Positions 18,366 to 26,572 of a stretch of DNA of 64,000 bases are shown one piece after another. Below the pieces are notes generated by a model. It had not been told where the DNA came from and searched no databases. It worked only from the letters and a program-made list of their open reading frames with translations. The stretch comes from an uncultured Lachnospiraceae bacterium (GTDB lineage Bacteria; Bacillota; Clostridia; Lachnospirales; Lachnospiraceae), in NCBI GenBank assembly GCA_910579275.1, contig CAJTTO010000005.1, positions 79,506 through 143,505 of the forward strand. Reading direction: 5' to 3'. Both the position numbers and the translations under genes were made by a program. The first letter of the stretch is position 1; each line of letters begins with the position of its first letter.

Positions 18366-18396
18366 AAAATCAATTCCTTAAGCAATTCTGAACTGT

Positions 18397-18810
18397 CTAT
18401 TCCCTGTCAAGAAAACGCATTTTATTTCCGGTAGACTGTGTCTTTCTGGGTTCCACCAGAACCGCCTTGGGTTTATCAATCGCACTTGACAGCGTGTTTG
18501 TCATCTCTTTCTTGCACTTCTCGCAGTATTTTCCGGAGCGAATCATTGAGCCGCAGTTCTCGCACGGAATCTTCACTGGTGAATCCTCCGTAAACTCAAG
18601 ACGTTCCTCCCTTATCCACTGCTGGATCTGTCCCGGCTCTACCTCACACTGTTCAGACACTTCCTTGATGTCCGCCATCCTGTTTTCACGGATGTACTTC
18701 TTTACCTGCTGGAACTTTTCCTCGAGCTTCTCCTTACACGCCGGGCATATCGGCATACCTGCAATGTGATTAAACAGCTTTCCGCATTTTCTGCAATTTC
18801 TTACGTTCAT
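18397..18810 (-). CDS. YvyF-like flagellar operon protein (137 aa)
   Basis: The protein carries two zinc-ribbon-like pairs: CRKCGKLF with CPACKEK in the first 30 residues, and CENCGSM with CEKCKKE near 95-115. A helix-turn-helix-like middle (IKEVSEQCEVEPGQIQQWIREERL) separates them. This matches the TIGR03826/YvyF family, which in Bacillus sits between comFC and flgM in the comF-flagellar region. Here too it follows comFC, but flgM, flgN and flgK are absent. I chose the ATG at 18810 because an earlier ATG at 18819 directly abuts GGAGGT. A regulatory role in motility is inferred from the family position only. Confidence 0.75.
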   Translation of the reverse strand: MNVRNCRKCGKLFNHIAGMPICPACKEKLEEKFQQVKKYIRENRMADIKEVSEQCEVEPGQIQQWIREERLEFTEDSPVKIPCENCGSMIRSGKYCEKCKKEMTNTLSSAIDKPKAVLVEPRKTQSTGNKMRFLDRE

Positions 18811-18876
18811 TGAAATCATACCTCCGTTTACATATTTTTTGCTTCCTTGCTACTATGTATCATACGTGATGCCGGC

Positions 18877-19608
18877 TTACAATCCCTCACCTATACAGAG
18901 CGTGATGAAATAAACCGTTTCGACGCCGTGCCTCTTTAGTTCCAACGCAACGGCGTCCAGCGTACTGCCTGTTGTATAGATATCATCAACAAGAATCGTT
19001 TTATTTAATTTTACAACATCTGCGCTAATATTGAAAGCCTTTTTCAAATTATTTTGTCTTTCCTGCGCAGTAAGTTCTTTTTGCGGCAGTGTTTTCCTGA
19101 CGCGCCTGACCACATTATCATATATCGGAATTCCTGTAAGCTTCGACAGCTCTGCCGCGACAAGCTGCGCCTGATTATACCCCCTGCTTCTCATCCTTGA
19201 CGCATGAACCGGAACCGGAATGATGGAATCCGCTTTCATCAGGCATATCTCATCCCGAAGTCTTTCCCAGATATCTCTTGCATAAAATGACGCATACTCG
19301 CATCTGCCGCCATATTTAAAACGGTAAATGCTTTTCCGCATACTCTGGTAATCGTAAAGTGCATAGCCATACGCAAAAACGTGCCTGTGCTGCGCACAGT
19401 CGCCGCAGTACAGCCTTGCATCCTCCTCAAGCTGCTTTCCGCACCTGGCGCACCGCGGTTCCACAATATAGCGCGGCTTTATCCTGCATCCCGCGCACAC
19501 ATCCCCCTCCGCAGCCGGTACAATGTCATCACATACCGGGCATCTGGCAGGAAACAGCAGATTCAGCAGCGCACTGCTCACTCCGCGCTTTCGTTCATTA
19601 TCTCGCAT
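18877..19608 (-). CDS. comFC: ComF family phosphoribosyltransferase-like protein
   Basis: This ComFC/GntX-type protein of 243 residues has an N-terminal zinc-finger-like region (CPVCDDIV, CAGC, CARCGK, CGDC between 17 and 70). Its C-terminal phosphoribosyltransferase fold has the PRPP loop ILVDDIYTTGSTL near 210. ComFC is needed for DNA uptake during transformation in several Firmicutes. It overlaps the recD2 end by 31 bases, so the two are co-translated. No comFA helicase is next to it; RecD2 stands in that position. Confidence 0.88.
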   Translation of the reverse strand: MRDNERKRGVSSALLNLLFPARCPVCDDIVPAAEGDVCAGCRIKPRYIVEPRCARCGKQLEEDARLYCGDCAQHRHVFAYGYALYDYQSMRKSIYRFKYGGRCEYASFYARDIWERLRDEICLMKADSIIPVPVHASRMRSRGYNQAQLVAAELSKLTGIPIYDNVVRRVRKTLPQKELTAQERQNNLKKAFNISADVVKLNKTILVDDIYTTGSTLDAVALELKRHGVETVYFITLCIGEGL

Positions 19609-21848
19609 ATTCTATCCCTTAAACCCGTATACCTTTTCTGTTCATTCTCATTTTCTATCATCTGGCTGACCGTGTCCTTGCTCCCAAGTATGGTCACACA
19701 GCTTTTTGCCCTTGTAACGCCCGTATACAGCAGGTTTCTGTTCAGCAGCATCTTCGGGCCGGACAGCAGGGGCATAATGACCGCCGGATACTCGCTGCCT
19801 TGGGATTTGTGTATGGTAATCGCATATGCAAGCTCAATCTCATCCAGTCCGTTCAGCGGATAGGAAACCCTCCGCAGATCATCATACTCCACCACGACCG
19901 TCTTTGCCGTCTCGTTAATTTCTTTTATTATACCCACATCACCGTTAAATACACCCTGCCCGCTGTCAACCGCGATGCCGTACTTGCTCAAAATCTCCCA
20001 TTCCAGCTGATAATTGTTTTTGATCTGCATCACCTTGTCGCCGAGCCGGAAGACATTGTCTCCGTGAACCAGTTCCAGCTTTTCAGGCGCCGGCGGATTG
20101 AGGTACTGCTGCAGAATGCCGTTTAGCGTCTCGACGCCGAGCGCACCTTTCCGCATCGGGGTAAGCACTTGGATGTCAAACATTCCTGCATGCACATACG
20201 TCGGCAGTTTTCCGGTTATAAGCTGTATCATGTGTTTGTATATAACATTGACATTGTCCCGCTCCAGAAAGAAAAAATCCATGCTTTTATTGTCCAGTTT
20301 AATCTGTTTTCCCTCATTGATTCTGTGCGCGTTCACTACAATGTCGCTCTCGCCTGCCTGCCTGAATATTTTTGACAGCACGACCGTCGCAATACATCCG
20401 CTTTCCATCAAATCCTTCAGAACCTGCCCGGGTCCGACTGACGGGAGCTGGTTTCTGTCCCCCACCATTACCAGTCTCGTTCCGGGAGCCGTTGCCTTTA
20501 AAAGCGCCTGAAAAAGGTGAATGTCCACCATGGACATCTCGTCGATAATCACAACATCCGCTTCAAGCGGATTGAGTTCATTCTTCTCAAAATGTGCCGC
20601 GGATGCCTGTCTGTCATCCGACATGTCACCGTTCAGTTCAAGAAGCCTGTGAATCGTCTTTGCCTCAAATCCTGTAGCCTCCGTCATACGCTTCGCCGCC
20701 CTTCCGGTCGGTGCCGCCAGAAAAATATCCATGCCCTCCTGCTCGAAGTAGCGTATAATCATGTTAATCGTCGTGGTTTTCCCCGTCCCTGGGCCTCCTG
20801 ACAGGATGAAAATACCGTTCTGAACGGCTTCCACTACTGCCTTTCTCTGCAGTCCGTCCAGTTCCATATGACTGCTTTCCTCAAGCTTTTTTATTTTTTT
20901 CTCGAGACGCTCCATCTCAACCTTCGTAAACCGCTCCGCGCCGTCAAACGCCTGCTGCAGCTCATACAGCATTCTGGCGCAGTTTAATTCCGCATAATAG
21001 TAGCTCATGCCATAGACGCACGTCATCTTCAGCGCATCGTCTGTCTTCTTTTCCTTGATAACAAGCTTCCTGTCAATCGCAAGGTTTGCAATCTGCGGCG
21101 CGATCTGTTCCGGTGTCAGTCCGAGCATCTCAGCCGCCTTTTCCAAAAGCATTTCCTGCGGCAGGAACACATGCCCCTCCGCCCCTGCCTGCAAAAGCGT
21201 GTACAGAATTCCGCTCCGAATCCGGTAATCCGAGTCTGTGTGAATGCCTATGCGGGAGGCAATCTCGTCCGCTATGCGGAAACCAATGCCCGAGACATCC
21301 TCGGCAAGCTTGTACGGGTTCTCCTGCATTACTTTGTAGAGTCCCATGCCATACTGCTTATAAATCTTAAGCGCCATCGCATTCGAAATGCCATACTTTT
21401 GCAAGAAAAGCATCGCATCCCTTACGTCCTTTTTTTCCTCCACCTGCTCGGCAATCTCCCTTGCCTTTCTCTCGCTGATGCCTTTTATCTCCGCAAGCCT
21501 GTGGGGCTCCTCCTCAATAATGCGAAACGTGTCGTCACCGAACCGCCGTACAATGCGCGCAGCCAGCGCAGCGCCCACTCCCTTGATTGCCCCCGAACCA
21601 AGATACCGTTCCACCGCAAATTTGTCCTCCGGCGCGACTACCGCAAAGCGTTCTACCTTGAACTGTGTCCCGTAAACCGCATGTTCTATATAAGAACCCT
21701 CAGCCTCTATGCTCTCTCCCTCGTCCAGATTCGCAAAGATTCCCGTGCAGGTTATTTCCATATCCTCCACCTTGAGATTGATTACCCCATAACCATTCTG
21801 GGGGTTTTTATATATAATATGCTCGACAAAGCCCTTTAGTTTATCCAA
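19578..21848 (-). CDS. recD2: ATP-dependent RecD2-type DNA helicase
   Basis: This is a 5'-3' superfamily 1B helicase. The N-terminal 300 residues hold the RecD2-specific region with helix-hairpin-helix-like units (GIGFRIADEIASRIG). Walker A is LSGGPGTGKTTT near residue 350, motif II is VVIIDEMSMVD, motif III GDRNQLPSVGPG, and the C-terminal motif VI region has YAITIHKSQGSEYP and YTGVTRAK. At 756 residues it fits RecD2 of RecBC-lacking Firmicutes, which acts in repair and fork maintenance. The start is TTG with AAGGAGG six or seven bases upstream. Confidence 0.93.
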   Translation of the reverse strand: MDKLKGFVEHIIYKNPQNGYGVINLKVEDMEITCTGIFANLDEGESIEAEGSYIEHAVYGTQFKVERFAVVAPEDKFAVERYLGSGAIKGVGAALAARIVRRFGDDTFRIIEEEPHRLAEIKGISERKAREIAEQVEEKKDVRDAMLFLQKYGISNAMALKIYKQYGMGLYKVMQENPYKLAEDVSGIGFRIADEIASRIGIHTDSDYRIRSGILYTLLQAGAEGHVFLPQEMLLEKAAEMLGLTPEQIAPQIANLAIDRKLVIKEKKTDDALKMTCVYGMSYYYAELNCARMLYELQQAFDGAERFTKVEMERLEKKIKKLEESSHMELDGLQRKAVVEAVQNGIFILSGGPGTGKTTTINMIIRYFEQEGMDIFLAAPTGRAAKRMTEATGFEAKTIHRLLELNGDMSDDRQASAAHFEKNELNPLEADVVIIDEMSMVDIHLFQALLKATAPGTRLVMVGDRNQLPSVGPGQVLKDLMESGCIATVVLSKIFRQAGESDIVVNAHRINEGKQIKLDNKSMDFFFLERDNVNVIYKHMIQLITGKLPTYVHAGMFDIQVLTPMRKGALGVETLNGILQQYLNPPAPEKLELVHGDNVFRLGDKVMQIKNNYQLEWEILSKYGIAVDSGQGVFNGDVGIIKEINETAKTVVVEYDDLRRVSYPLNGLDEIELAYAITIHKSQGSEYPAVIMPLLSGPKMLLNRNLLYTGVTRAKSCVTILGSKDTVSQMIENENEQKRYTGLRDRICEIMNESAE

Positions 21849-21920
21849 GATTTTCCTCCTTAAAAATCATGCACACACTTATCTTTTTCCAACTGCCCCA
21901 TTCCTGCGTTTTTGCAAAAT

Positions 21921-21998
21921 CGAGTAGAGAAGATTTATCTTCTCTACTCGCCGCGCGGGGGTGCGTGCAGCAACGCTGCTAATTTCCTTACGCACCCC
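21921..21998 (-). repeat. two stacked inverted repeats between flgJ and recD2
   Basis: 21921-21950 is an almost perfect 30-bp palindrome (CGAGTAGAGAAGAT, TT, ATCTTCTCTACTCG). Directly beside it, 21953-21998 holds a second stem with arms GCGCGGGGGTGCGT and ACGCACCCCTGCGC around a GC-rich inner hairpin (GCAGCAACGCTGC). Both lie between the flgJ terminator and recD2. They may form a recD2 leader structure or an intergenic repeat element. The first is followed on the minus strand by only a weak T stretch. Confidence 0.6.
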
Positions 21999-22010
21999 TG
22001 CGCATAAAGC

Positions 22011-22045
22011 GAAAAACCGACCTGTTTATACAAACAAGGTCGGTT
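22011..22045 (-). terminator. Rho-independent terminator after the flgJ-type gene
   Basis: The 9-bp stem AACCGACCT/AGGTCGGTT with a 13-base loop is followed on the minus strand by TTTTTCGCTTT, six bases past the stop. It ends the mbl-flagellar operon. Confidence 0.85.
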
Positions 22046-22051
22046 GTATGT

Positions 22052-22441
22052 TTACTCCTCCAAAGCTTCCTCCGGCTTTACCACACCTATGCCATAATTC
22101 CGCTTCATCTGTTCAAAAAGGGTGTTTGCCAGTCCCAGTCCGCTGCCGTCCGTCACCTTGTCACACAATTCCTGCACCGCAAAATCCTTAAAATAATCTA
22201 CCATCTTCGACGCGTATCCGTTTTCATCCTCATCCGAAAATACTTTTGTCGTCTCAAGCATGGAGTTGAACACCTGCTCCATAAAGTAAGCCTCGAATTC
22301 CTTGCAGGCATCCATAAGTTCCTTTTCATCCACCGATTCACTGCTGTTTTCAAGCTTGTTCTGAAGCGATGACGCCTTATTGCCCGAAGCCTGCTTTGTC
22401 AAATAATCCGCATATGCAGAACCTACTCCGCCAATATCCAT
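22052..22441 (-). CDS. flgJ: FlgJ-type rod-binding protein (129 aa)
   Basis: This protein corresponds to the N-terminal rod-binding domain of FlgJ alone: LMDACKEFEAYFMEQVFNSM at about 42-61 and LANTLFEQMKRNYG near 105-118. The muramidase domain of enterobacterial FlgJ is absent, as is usual in Firmicutes. It caps or scaffolds rod assembly beneath the peptidoglycan. It is last in the operon after two rod/hook proteins, ahead of a clear terminator. The symbol is by domain; the Bacillus order at this locus normally stops at flhP. Confidence 0.85.
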   Translation of the reverse strand: MDIGGVGSAYADYLTKQASGNKASSLQNKLENSSESVDEKELMDACKEFEAYFMEQVFNSMLETTKVFSDEDENGYASKMVDYFKDFAVQELCDKVTDGSGLGLANTLFEQMKRNYGIGVVKPEEALEE

Positions 22442-22497
22442 TCTTATTTTCTCCTTCTATGCACTTGTTTCAGCCACTATCCCTGCTCACAGGTTCC

Positions 22498-23316
22498 TTA
22501 CCGCTTCAGCTGATTTGCCTGCTGCAGCATCTCGTCCGAGGTTGTAATGACCTTACTGTTCATCTCATATGCCCTTTGTGCAACGATAAGGTTCACCATC
22601 TCATCCGCAATCTGCACGTTTGATCCCTCTAAATACCCCTGAATCAATTTTGTCTTTGTCAGGTTTTCATTTTCGGCTTCGTTCATTTCCTCGCCGCTCG
22701 CATCCGTAACCGCATACAGGCTGTCTCCTTCTTTGCTCAGCCCTGCAGGGTTATTGAACTGCCATAGACCGATTGTGATGTCAAGACTCTGCGGTATATT
22801 ACTGTCATCAGGATAATACAACGTACCGTCCTTTCCGACTGTTATCTTGCTGGTTACAATGTCATCATCCTCAAGGATAATCGGCTCTCCCTCCGAGTCG
22901 AGAACCGGAAGTCCGTCTGTTGTCTCCAAGGTAATTCCCTCGCTGCCGACAGCAAACACAAAGTTGCCGTTTCTTGTATAGTATGTATTCCCGTCTGCTC
23001 CCCGAATTCCGAAGAAACCTCTTCCGTTCAAGGCAAAATTCGCCTCTCCGGGTGTCTCAAGCAGACTTCCATCCGTAAAAATGGAAGTGATGGATGAATT
23101 CCTTACACCGAGTCCTACTTCCGCGCCAATCGGCTTATTCGCGCCGTTTGCCGTAGTAGTCCTTGTCTGTATTGTCTGATATAAAAGTGATTTAAACTCC
23201 ATAACCTCTGCCTTGTAGCCTGTCGTGTTTACATTAGCGAGATTGTTGGAAATATTATCTACATTCAGCTGTTGTGCAATCATGCCTGTTGCACCCGTCC
23301 ACAATGATCGTACCAT
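22498..23316 (-). CDS. flgG: flagellar basal-body rod/hook protein, FlgG family (272 aa)
   Basis: The N-terminus MVRSLWTGATGMIAQQLNVDNISNNLANVNTTGYK is the flagellar rod domain (N-terminal helix plus NNLAN-TTG). ALNGRGFFGIRG and TRNGNF mark the middle D1 region, and the C-terminus YLEGSNVQIADEMVNLIVAQRAYEMNSKVI is the partner helix. The length fits FlgG. By synteny with Bacillus (mbl-flhO-flhP) it is the FlhP position. It builds the distal rod or hook base outside the membrane. Confidence 0.9.
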   Translation of the reverse strand: MVRSLWTGATGMIAQQLNVDNISNNLANVNTTGYKAEVMEFKSLLYQTIQTRTTTANGANKPIGAEVGLGVRNSSITSIFTDGSLLETPGEANFALNGRGFFGIRGADGNTYYTRNGNFVFAVGSEGITLETTDGLPVLDSEGEPIILEDDDIVTSKITVGKDGTLYYPDDSNIPQSLDITIGLWQFNNPAGLSKEGDSLYAVTDASGEEMNEAENENLTKTKLIQGYLEGSNVQIADEMVNLIVAQRAYEMNSKVITTSDEMLQQANQLKR

Positions 23317-23359
23317 TTTCTTACCCTCCTATATTAAATCCCCAAAACTTATTGTTAAA

Positions 23360-24142
23360 TTATCCCGAAACCCGTCCGAGTGTCATCGACTTCTCGAGCG
23401 TCTCGTCAAAAGTTGTCAGCATTTTCTGGTTTGACTCGTAATGTCTGGAAATCGTAATCATATTTACCATCTCTTTGACAACGGATGCATTTGACATTTC
23501 AAGGTAGCCCTGACGTATCTTGAAATTTTCAGCGTCCTTTGACACTGCCCCTTCCTTGGCATCCCACATTGTCTCACCGTAATGGGTCAGATAATTGGTA
23601 TCTTCAAATTCTGTTAATTTCAGGCTTGCCACAAGCGTTCCGTCCTGAAAAATATTTCCGGACTCATCAAATACGGTATTTCCTGCCGTAGTCGACAGCT
23701 GTATCCGCCCGTTCTCACCAAGGACATAGTCTCCGTCCTTTGTCACCAGATAGCCGTCCTTTGTGAGTGTGAAGCTTCCGGCCCTTGTATATTTCGTGGA
23801 GGTCTCGCCTGACTTGCTGGTAAATTCAATGTTAAAGAAACCGTCGCCGCCAATCGCGATATCATACGTATTCCCTGTGTCACGAAGCGAGCCCTGGGAG
23901 AAATCGGTATAGGTCTCTCCTATTTTTACGCCAAGACTCATATTTCCGAGACGTTTTGGTGTGTTTGGATTCTCTGTTACATCCTTAATCTTCACTGCCA
24001 TTACTTCCGAATAAGCCTGACTCGTAGATCCTTCCTTTTTAAAGCCGGTGGTATCTGCATTTGCAAGATTATTCGACATGATATCCATTCTGTACTGTTC
24101 GTTTAACATGCCGGTATAGGCTGTATATAGACCTCTAAGCAT
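23360..24142 (-). CDS. flagellar hook-basal body protein, FlgF/FlgG family (260 aa)
   Basis: The protein starts MLRGLYTAYTGML, has MDIMSNNLANADTTGFKKE at 19-37, AIGGDGFF near 107, and ends with YLEMSNASVVKEMVNMITISRHYESNQKML, so both halves of the axial rod domain are present. It sits in the FlhO position between mbl and the FlgG gene. It is a structural rod subunit secreted through the flagellar export gate. Confidence 0.88.
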   Translation of the reverse strand: MLRGLYTAYTGMLNEQYRMDIMSNNLANADTTGFKKEGSTSQAYSEVMAVKIKDVTENPNTPKRLGNMSLGVKIGETYTDFSQGSLRDTGNTYDIAIGGDGFFNIEFTSKSGETSTKYTRAGSFTLTKDGYLVTKDGDYVLGENGRIQLSTTAGNTVFDESGNIFQDGTLVASLKLTEFEDTNYLTHYGETMWDAKEGAVSKDAENFKIRQGYLEMSNASVVKEMVNMITISRHYESNQKMLTTFDETLEKSMTLGRVSG

Positions 24143-24202
24143 ATGTTCCTCCTAATCTGATGCCCTGGAATCAGCATTAGCAGGAGAAATCCTTCCGGAT
24201 CG

Positions 24203-25195
24203 TCAGTCGTCCCTTCCCCCCGCAAGGAACTCGACATACTTGCCTGTTCCTATGGCAACCGCAGTCATCGGATCCTCCGCGGTCATGGTATTGATACCGG
24301 TTCTTGATTCTATCAAGTCCTCCAGCCCGCGAAGCAGACTGCCGCCCCCTGTAAGCACGATGCCTCTGTCCGCAATATCTGCAGCCAGCTCAGGCGGTGT
24401 CTTTTCCAACACACTGTGGATCGTATCAATAATCTGGGAAGTTGTCTCGCGAAGCGCCTCCTCGGTCTCCTCCGAAGAAACCCGGATGGTTTTGGGAAGT
24501 CCTGTGACAAGATTCCGTCCCCTGACATCCATGTAATCAACTTCTGCCCTCTTAAATGCTGAACCAATTTTAATTTTAATGTCTTCTGCCGTTCTCTCAC
24601 CAATCAAAAGATTATGTTTCTTTCTCATGTATCTGACGATGGCTTCGTCAAAGTCATCGCCCGCAACCTTGATGGATGCACTCACAACGGTTCCGCCGAG
24701 TGATATCACTGCAATATCCGAGGTACCTCCCCCGATATCCACAATCATATTTCCACAAGGCTTGGAGATATCAATCCCCGCTCCGATAGCAGCCGCTATC
24801 GGCTCCTCGATTATCTCGACGTTTCTCGCGCCTGCCTGATAAGTAGCATCCTCGACAGCCTTTTTCTCCACCTCCGTAACGCCGCTCGGCACGCACACTG
24901 CGATAATCGGCTTGCGGAATGTCTTTCTGCCAAGTGCCTTCTGAATAAAGTGCTTCATCATCTGCTCTGTCACTTTGTAATCAGAGATAACGCCCTGTCT
25001 CAGCGGTCTGACCGCCACAATGTTGCCAGGGGTTCTACCAAGCATCAGTCGTGCATCTTCTCCAATGGCTTTTATTTTATTTGTGTCTCTGTCAAAAGCA
25101 ACAACGGAAGGCTCTTTCAGAACAACTCCTTTGCCTCTGATGTAGACTAATATACTTGCGGTTCCAAGGTCGATTCCAATATCTGTGTATTGCAT
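24203..25195 (-). CDS. mbl: MreB/Mbl rod-shape actin homologue (330 aa)
   Basis: This bacterial actin has the ATPase fold: phosphate 1 IGIDLGTASILVYIRGKG (5-22), connect 1 VCVPSGVTEVEKKAVEDA, phosphate 2 MIVDIGGGTSDIAVISLGG near 160, adenosine motif GIVLTGGGSLLRGLE near 285. It polymerises at the membrane and directs cell-wall elongation. The gene order mbl followed by two rod proteins is the same as in Bacillus, where mbl is linked to flhO-flhP, so I favour Mbl over MreB; no mreC or mreD follows. The ATG has AAAGGGG upstream. Confidence 0.9.
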   Translation of the reverse strand: MQYTDIGIDLGTASILVYIRGKGVVLKEPSVVAFDRDTNKIKAIGEDARLMLGRTPGNIVAVRPLRQGVISDYKVTEQMMKHFIQKALGRKTFRKPIIAVCVPSGVTEVEKKAVEDATYQAGARNVEIIEEPIAAAIGAGIDISKPCGNMIVDIGGGTSDIAVISLGGTVVSASIKVAGDDFDEAIVRYMRKKHNLLIGERTAEDIKIKIGSAFKRAEVDYMDVRGRNLVTGLPKTIRVSSEETEEALRETTSQIIDTIHSVLEKTPPELAADIADRGIVLTGGGSLLRGLEDLIESRTGINTMTAEDPMTAVAIGTGKYVEFLAGGRDD

Positions 25196-25343
25196 GGCTG
25201 TATGCCCCTTTCTTCATTCATAATTACAAACATGTCCAAACTGGTAAAATCAGGTTATCTATCTTTGCTTCATCGCATTAAATCTAGTATTCCTTAGTAT
25301 TCCCATTACAATTTTATCTATTATGGTATACTGCAACTAAGCC

Positions 25344-25371
25344 ATTATAACCTAAATTAACCATTTTTCAA
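25344..25371 (-). promoter_or_regulatory. candidate sigma-A promoter of the mbl-flagellar operon
   Basis: On the minus strand TTGAAA (25371-25366) and TATAAT (25349-25344) are 16 bases apart, giving a leader of about 140 bases before mbl. The boxes are close to consensus. I saw no sigma-28-like box here. Confidence 0.65.
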
Positions 25372-25553
25372 AGGGGTTTAATACTTTTTTTACAATAAAA
25401 CTTTTGAAACCTCCAAAAATGCCATTAAAGTTATTTTACATCAACTATATCGGCCGCTTTTTCACAATACTTTAGTTATTTTCAAAATATTATGTAAATT
25501 TATTATATTATCTGACAATTCATTTGTAAATAGTTAATTTGACTTTTTTATCA
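25372..25553. other. AT-rich stretch without recognisable gene
   Basis: This stretch upstream of the mbl promoter is very AT-rich and has no convincing frame, hairpin or repeat. It ends at the first target duplication of a family 1 element. Confidence 0.6.
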
Positions 25554-25561
25554 ATATTTTG

Positions 25562-25737
25562 GTAACAGTTCAGCCTTCGGCTTCCTGTTACAGGCATCAA
25601 GCCATGCAAAAATCATAAAATGATTTTTTTACCACCTTCGTGGTGTCAAAGCCACGTACCGTGGCTTGATGCATCTCTACCTATATGTTATTTCACGGAC
25701 TTTGCAGCCAGTGCAAAGTCCTGGGCTGAACTGTTAC
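25562..25737 (+). mobile_element. family 1 MITE-like element, copy A (176 bp)
   Basis: The perfect 14-bp terminal inverted repeats are GTAACAGTTCAGCC and GGCTGAACTGTTAC. The element is flanked on both sides by ATATTTTG (25554-25561 and 25738-25745), an exact 8-bp target duplication. Inside are stems GCATCAAGCCA/TGGCTTGATGC, GGACTTTGCA/TGCAAAGTCC and an AAAATCAT/ATGATTTT hairpin found only in copies A and D. Copy A reads base for base like copy D at 61248, so both are recent. There is no coding capacity. Confidence 0.9.
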
Positions 25738-25744
25738 ATATTTT

Positions 25745-25975
25745 GTAACCGTTCGTTACTGTTCAGACATCCACCAAAGTAGCAGGAATCATGCGCCAAA
25801 ATGCTTGCCTTTTCGCATTTTGTGCGCAAAATCTGTTATCATGCACACCTCAATCGCTTGTATGCCGATAAAAACCGGCGTGCGTGTGAATTGTAACAAC
25901 CGTTCAGCCTTCTGCTTCCTGTCACGGGCATCAAGCCATGCGTAACCGCTACGTGCTGTCGGATGCGCGGAAAGA
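25745..25975 (+). mobile_element. decayed family 1 copy interrupted by a family 2 element
   Basis: Removing the family 2 element and one of its duplications leaves GTAACCGTTCAGCC, then TTCTGCTTCCTGTCACGGGC and ATCAAGCCATGCGTAACC, a clear but diverged start of a family 1 element. The remainder after about 25945 fades out. Copy A was inserted directly at its left edge. The right end of the relic is not sharp. Confidence 0.6.
25755..25897 (+). mobile_element. family 2 MITE-like element, copy 1 (143 bp)
   Basis: The element runs from GTTACTGTTCAGAC to GAATTGTAAC and is flanked by AACCGTTC on both sides (25747-25754 and 25898-25905), an exact 8-bp target duplication inside an old family 1 end. 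The inner hairpin CAAAATGC/GCATTTTG is conserved with the copy at 44172. A 64-codon frame across it is not a gene. Confidence 0.85.
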
Positions 25976-25996
25976 CATTTCAATTGCAGTAAAAAT

Positions 25997-26032
25997 TCAA
26001 TTGCGCAACGAACTTATTCGCTGCGCAATTGA
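25997..26032 (-). terminator. Rho-independent terminator after the bactofilin gene
   Basis: The 11-bp stem TCAATTGCGCA/TGCGCAATTGA encloses a smaller inner pairing. On the minus strand it is followed by ATTTTTAC. It lies about 110 bases past the bactofilin stop. Confidence 0.7.
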
Positions 26033-26139
26033 TAAATGAATTATTTTCTTGTTCGTGAAGGAAAGCGTACAAGAACCTGCTTCCCCCTTATCGTGGCTGA
26101 TACAATGCAGCAGTTCACCCATGGCTGCGGCTCAATCCG

Positions 26140-26556
26140 TTATGATTCCGACCCTGTATCCATGGCAGAATAGCTGCCAAAGCTTCCCGATGCCGCCGAT
26201 GCCATTGTACATCTGCCATCGAAAGAGGCACCCTCATCAATCACGATGGATCCTGCCACAATGTTGCCGGCAATCTTACCGGTTGACAGCAGTTCAAGTT
26301 TACCCTGTACGGTAATATCACCATCCACACGTCCTGATATGATGACACTCTGGGCAGTGATGTTTCCCTTGACCTGACCTTCCGCGCTTAATATCAGCTT
26401 CTTTTCGCAGGAACAGTTCCCGTTGATTACGCCGTCTATCCGGATGGTTTCGGCGGATGTCAAATCCCCGTCAAAAGTTGTCCCCTGCCCAATCAGTGTA
26501 CAGACCTTCTCGCGTCCATCATCTGAATATGATGAATTTTTTCCTTTTCCCAACAT
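26140..26556 (-). CDS. bactofilin-family cytoskeletal protein (138 aa)
   Basis: A short polar N-terminus is followed by a right-handed beta-helix of repeated units (TTFDGDLTSAETIRIDGVINGNCS, KGNITAQSVIISGRVDGDI, GNIVAGSIVIDEGASFDG), the polymer-forming bactofilin domain. Bactofilins form filaments that anchor wall or export machines. I chose ATG 26556, which has GGAGG eight bases upstream; the open frame continues to 26661 but overlaps the upstream gene. It directly follows an M23-type gene by 16 bases, a pairing also seen in other bacteria, where the M23 protein is the bactofilin client. Confidence 0.88.
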   Translation of the reverse strand: MLGKGKNSSYSDDGREKVCTLIGQGTTFDGDLTSAETIRIDGVINGNCSCEKKLILSAEGQVKGNITAQSVIISGRVDGDITVQGKLELLSTGKIAGNIVAGSIVIDEGASFDGRCTMASAASGSFGSYSAMDTGSES

Positions 26557-26572
26557 GCTTTTATCCTCCATT

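Noticed and set aside
25789..25983. 64-codon minus-strand frame
   Set aside because: It is made of family 2 and relic family 1 repeat sequence and is not a gene.
26033..26139. tRNA gene or small RNA
   Set aside because: No cloverleaf or T-loop signature was found; the segment is only the stretch between the bactofilin stop and its terminator.
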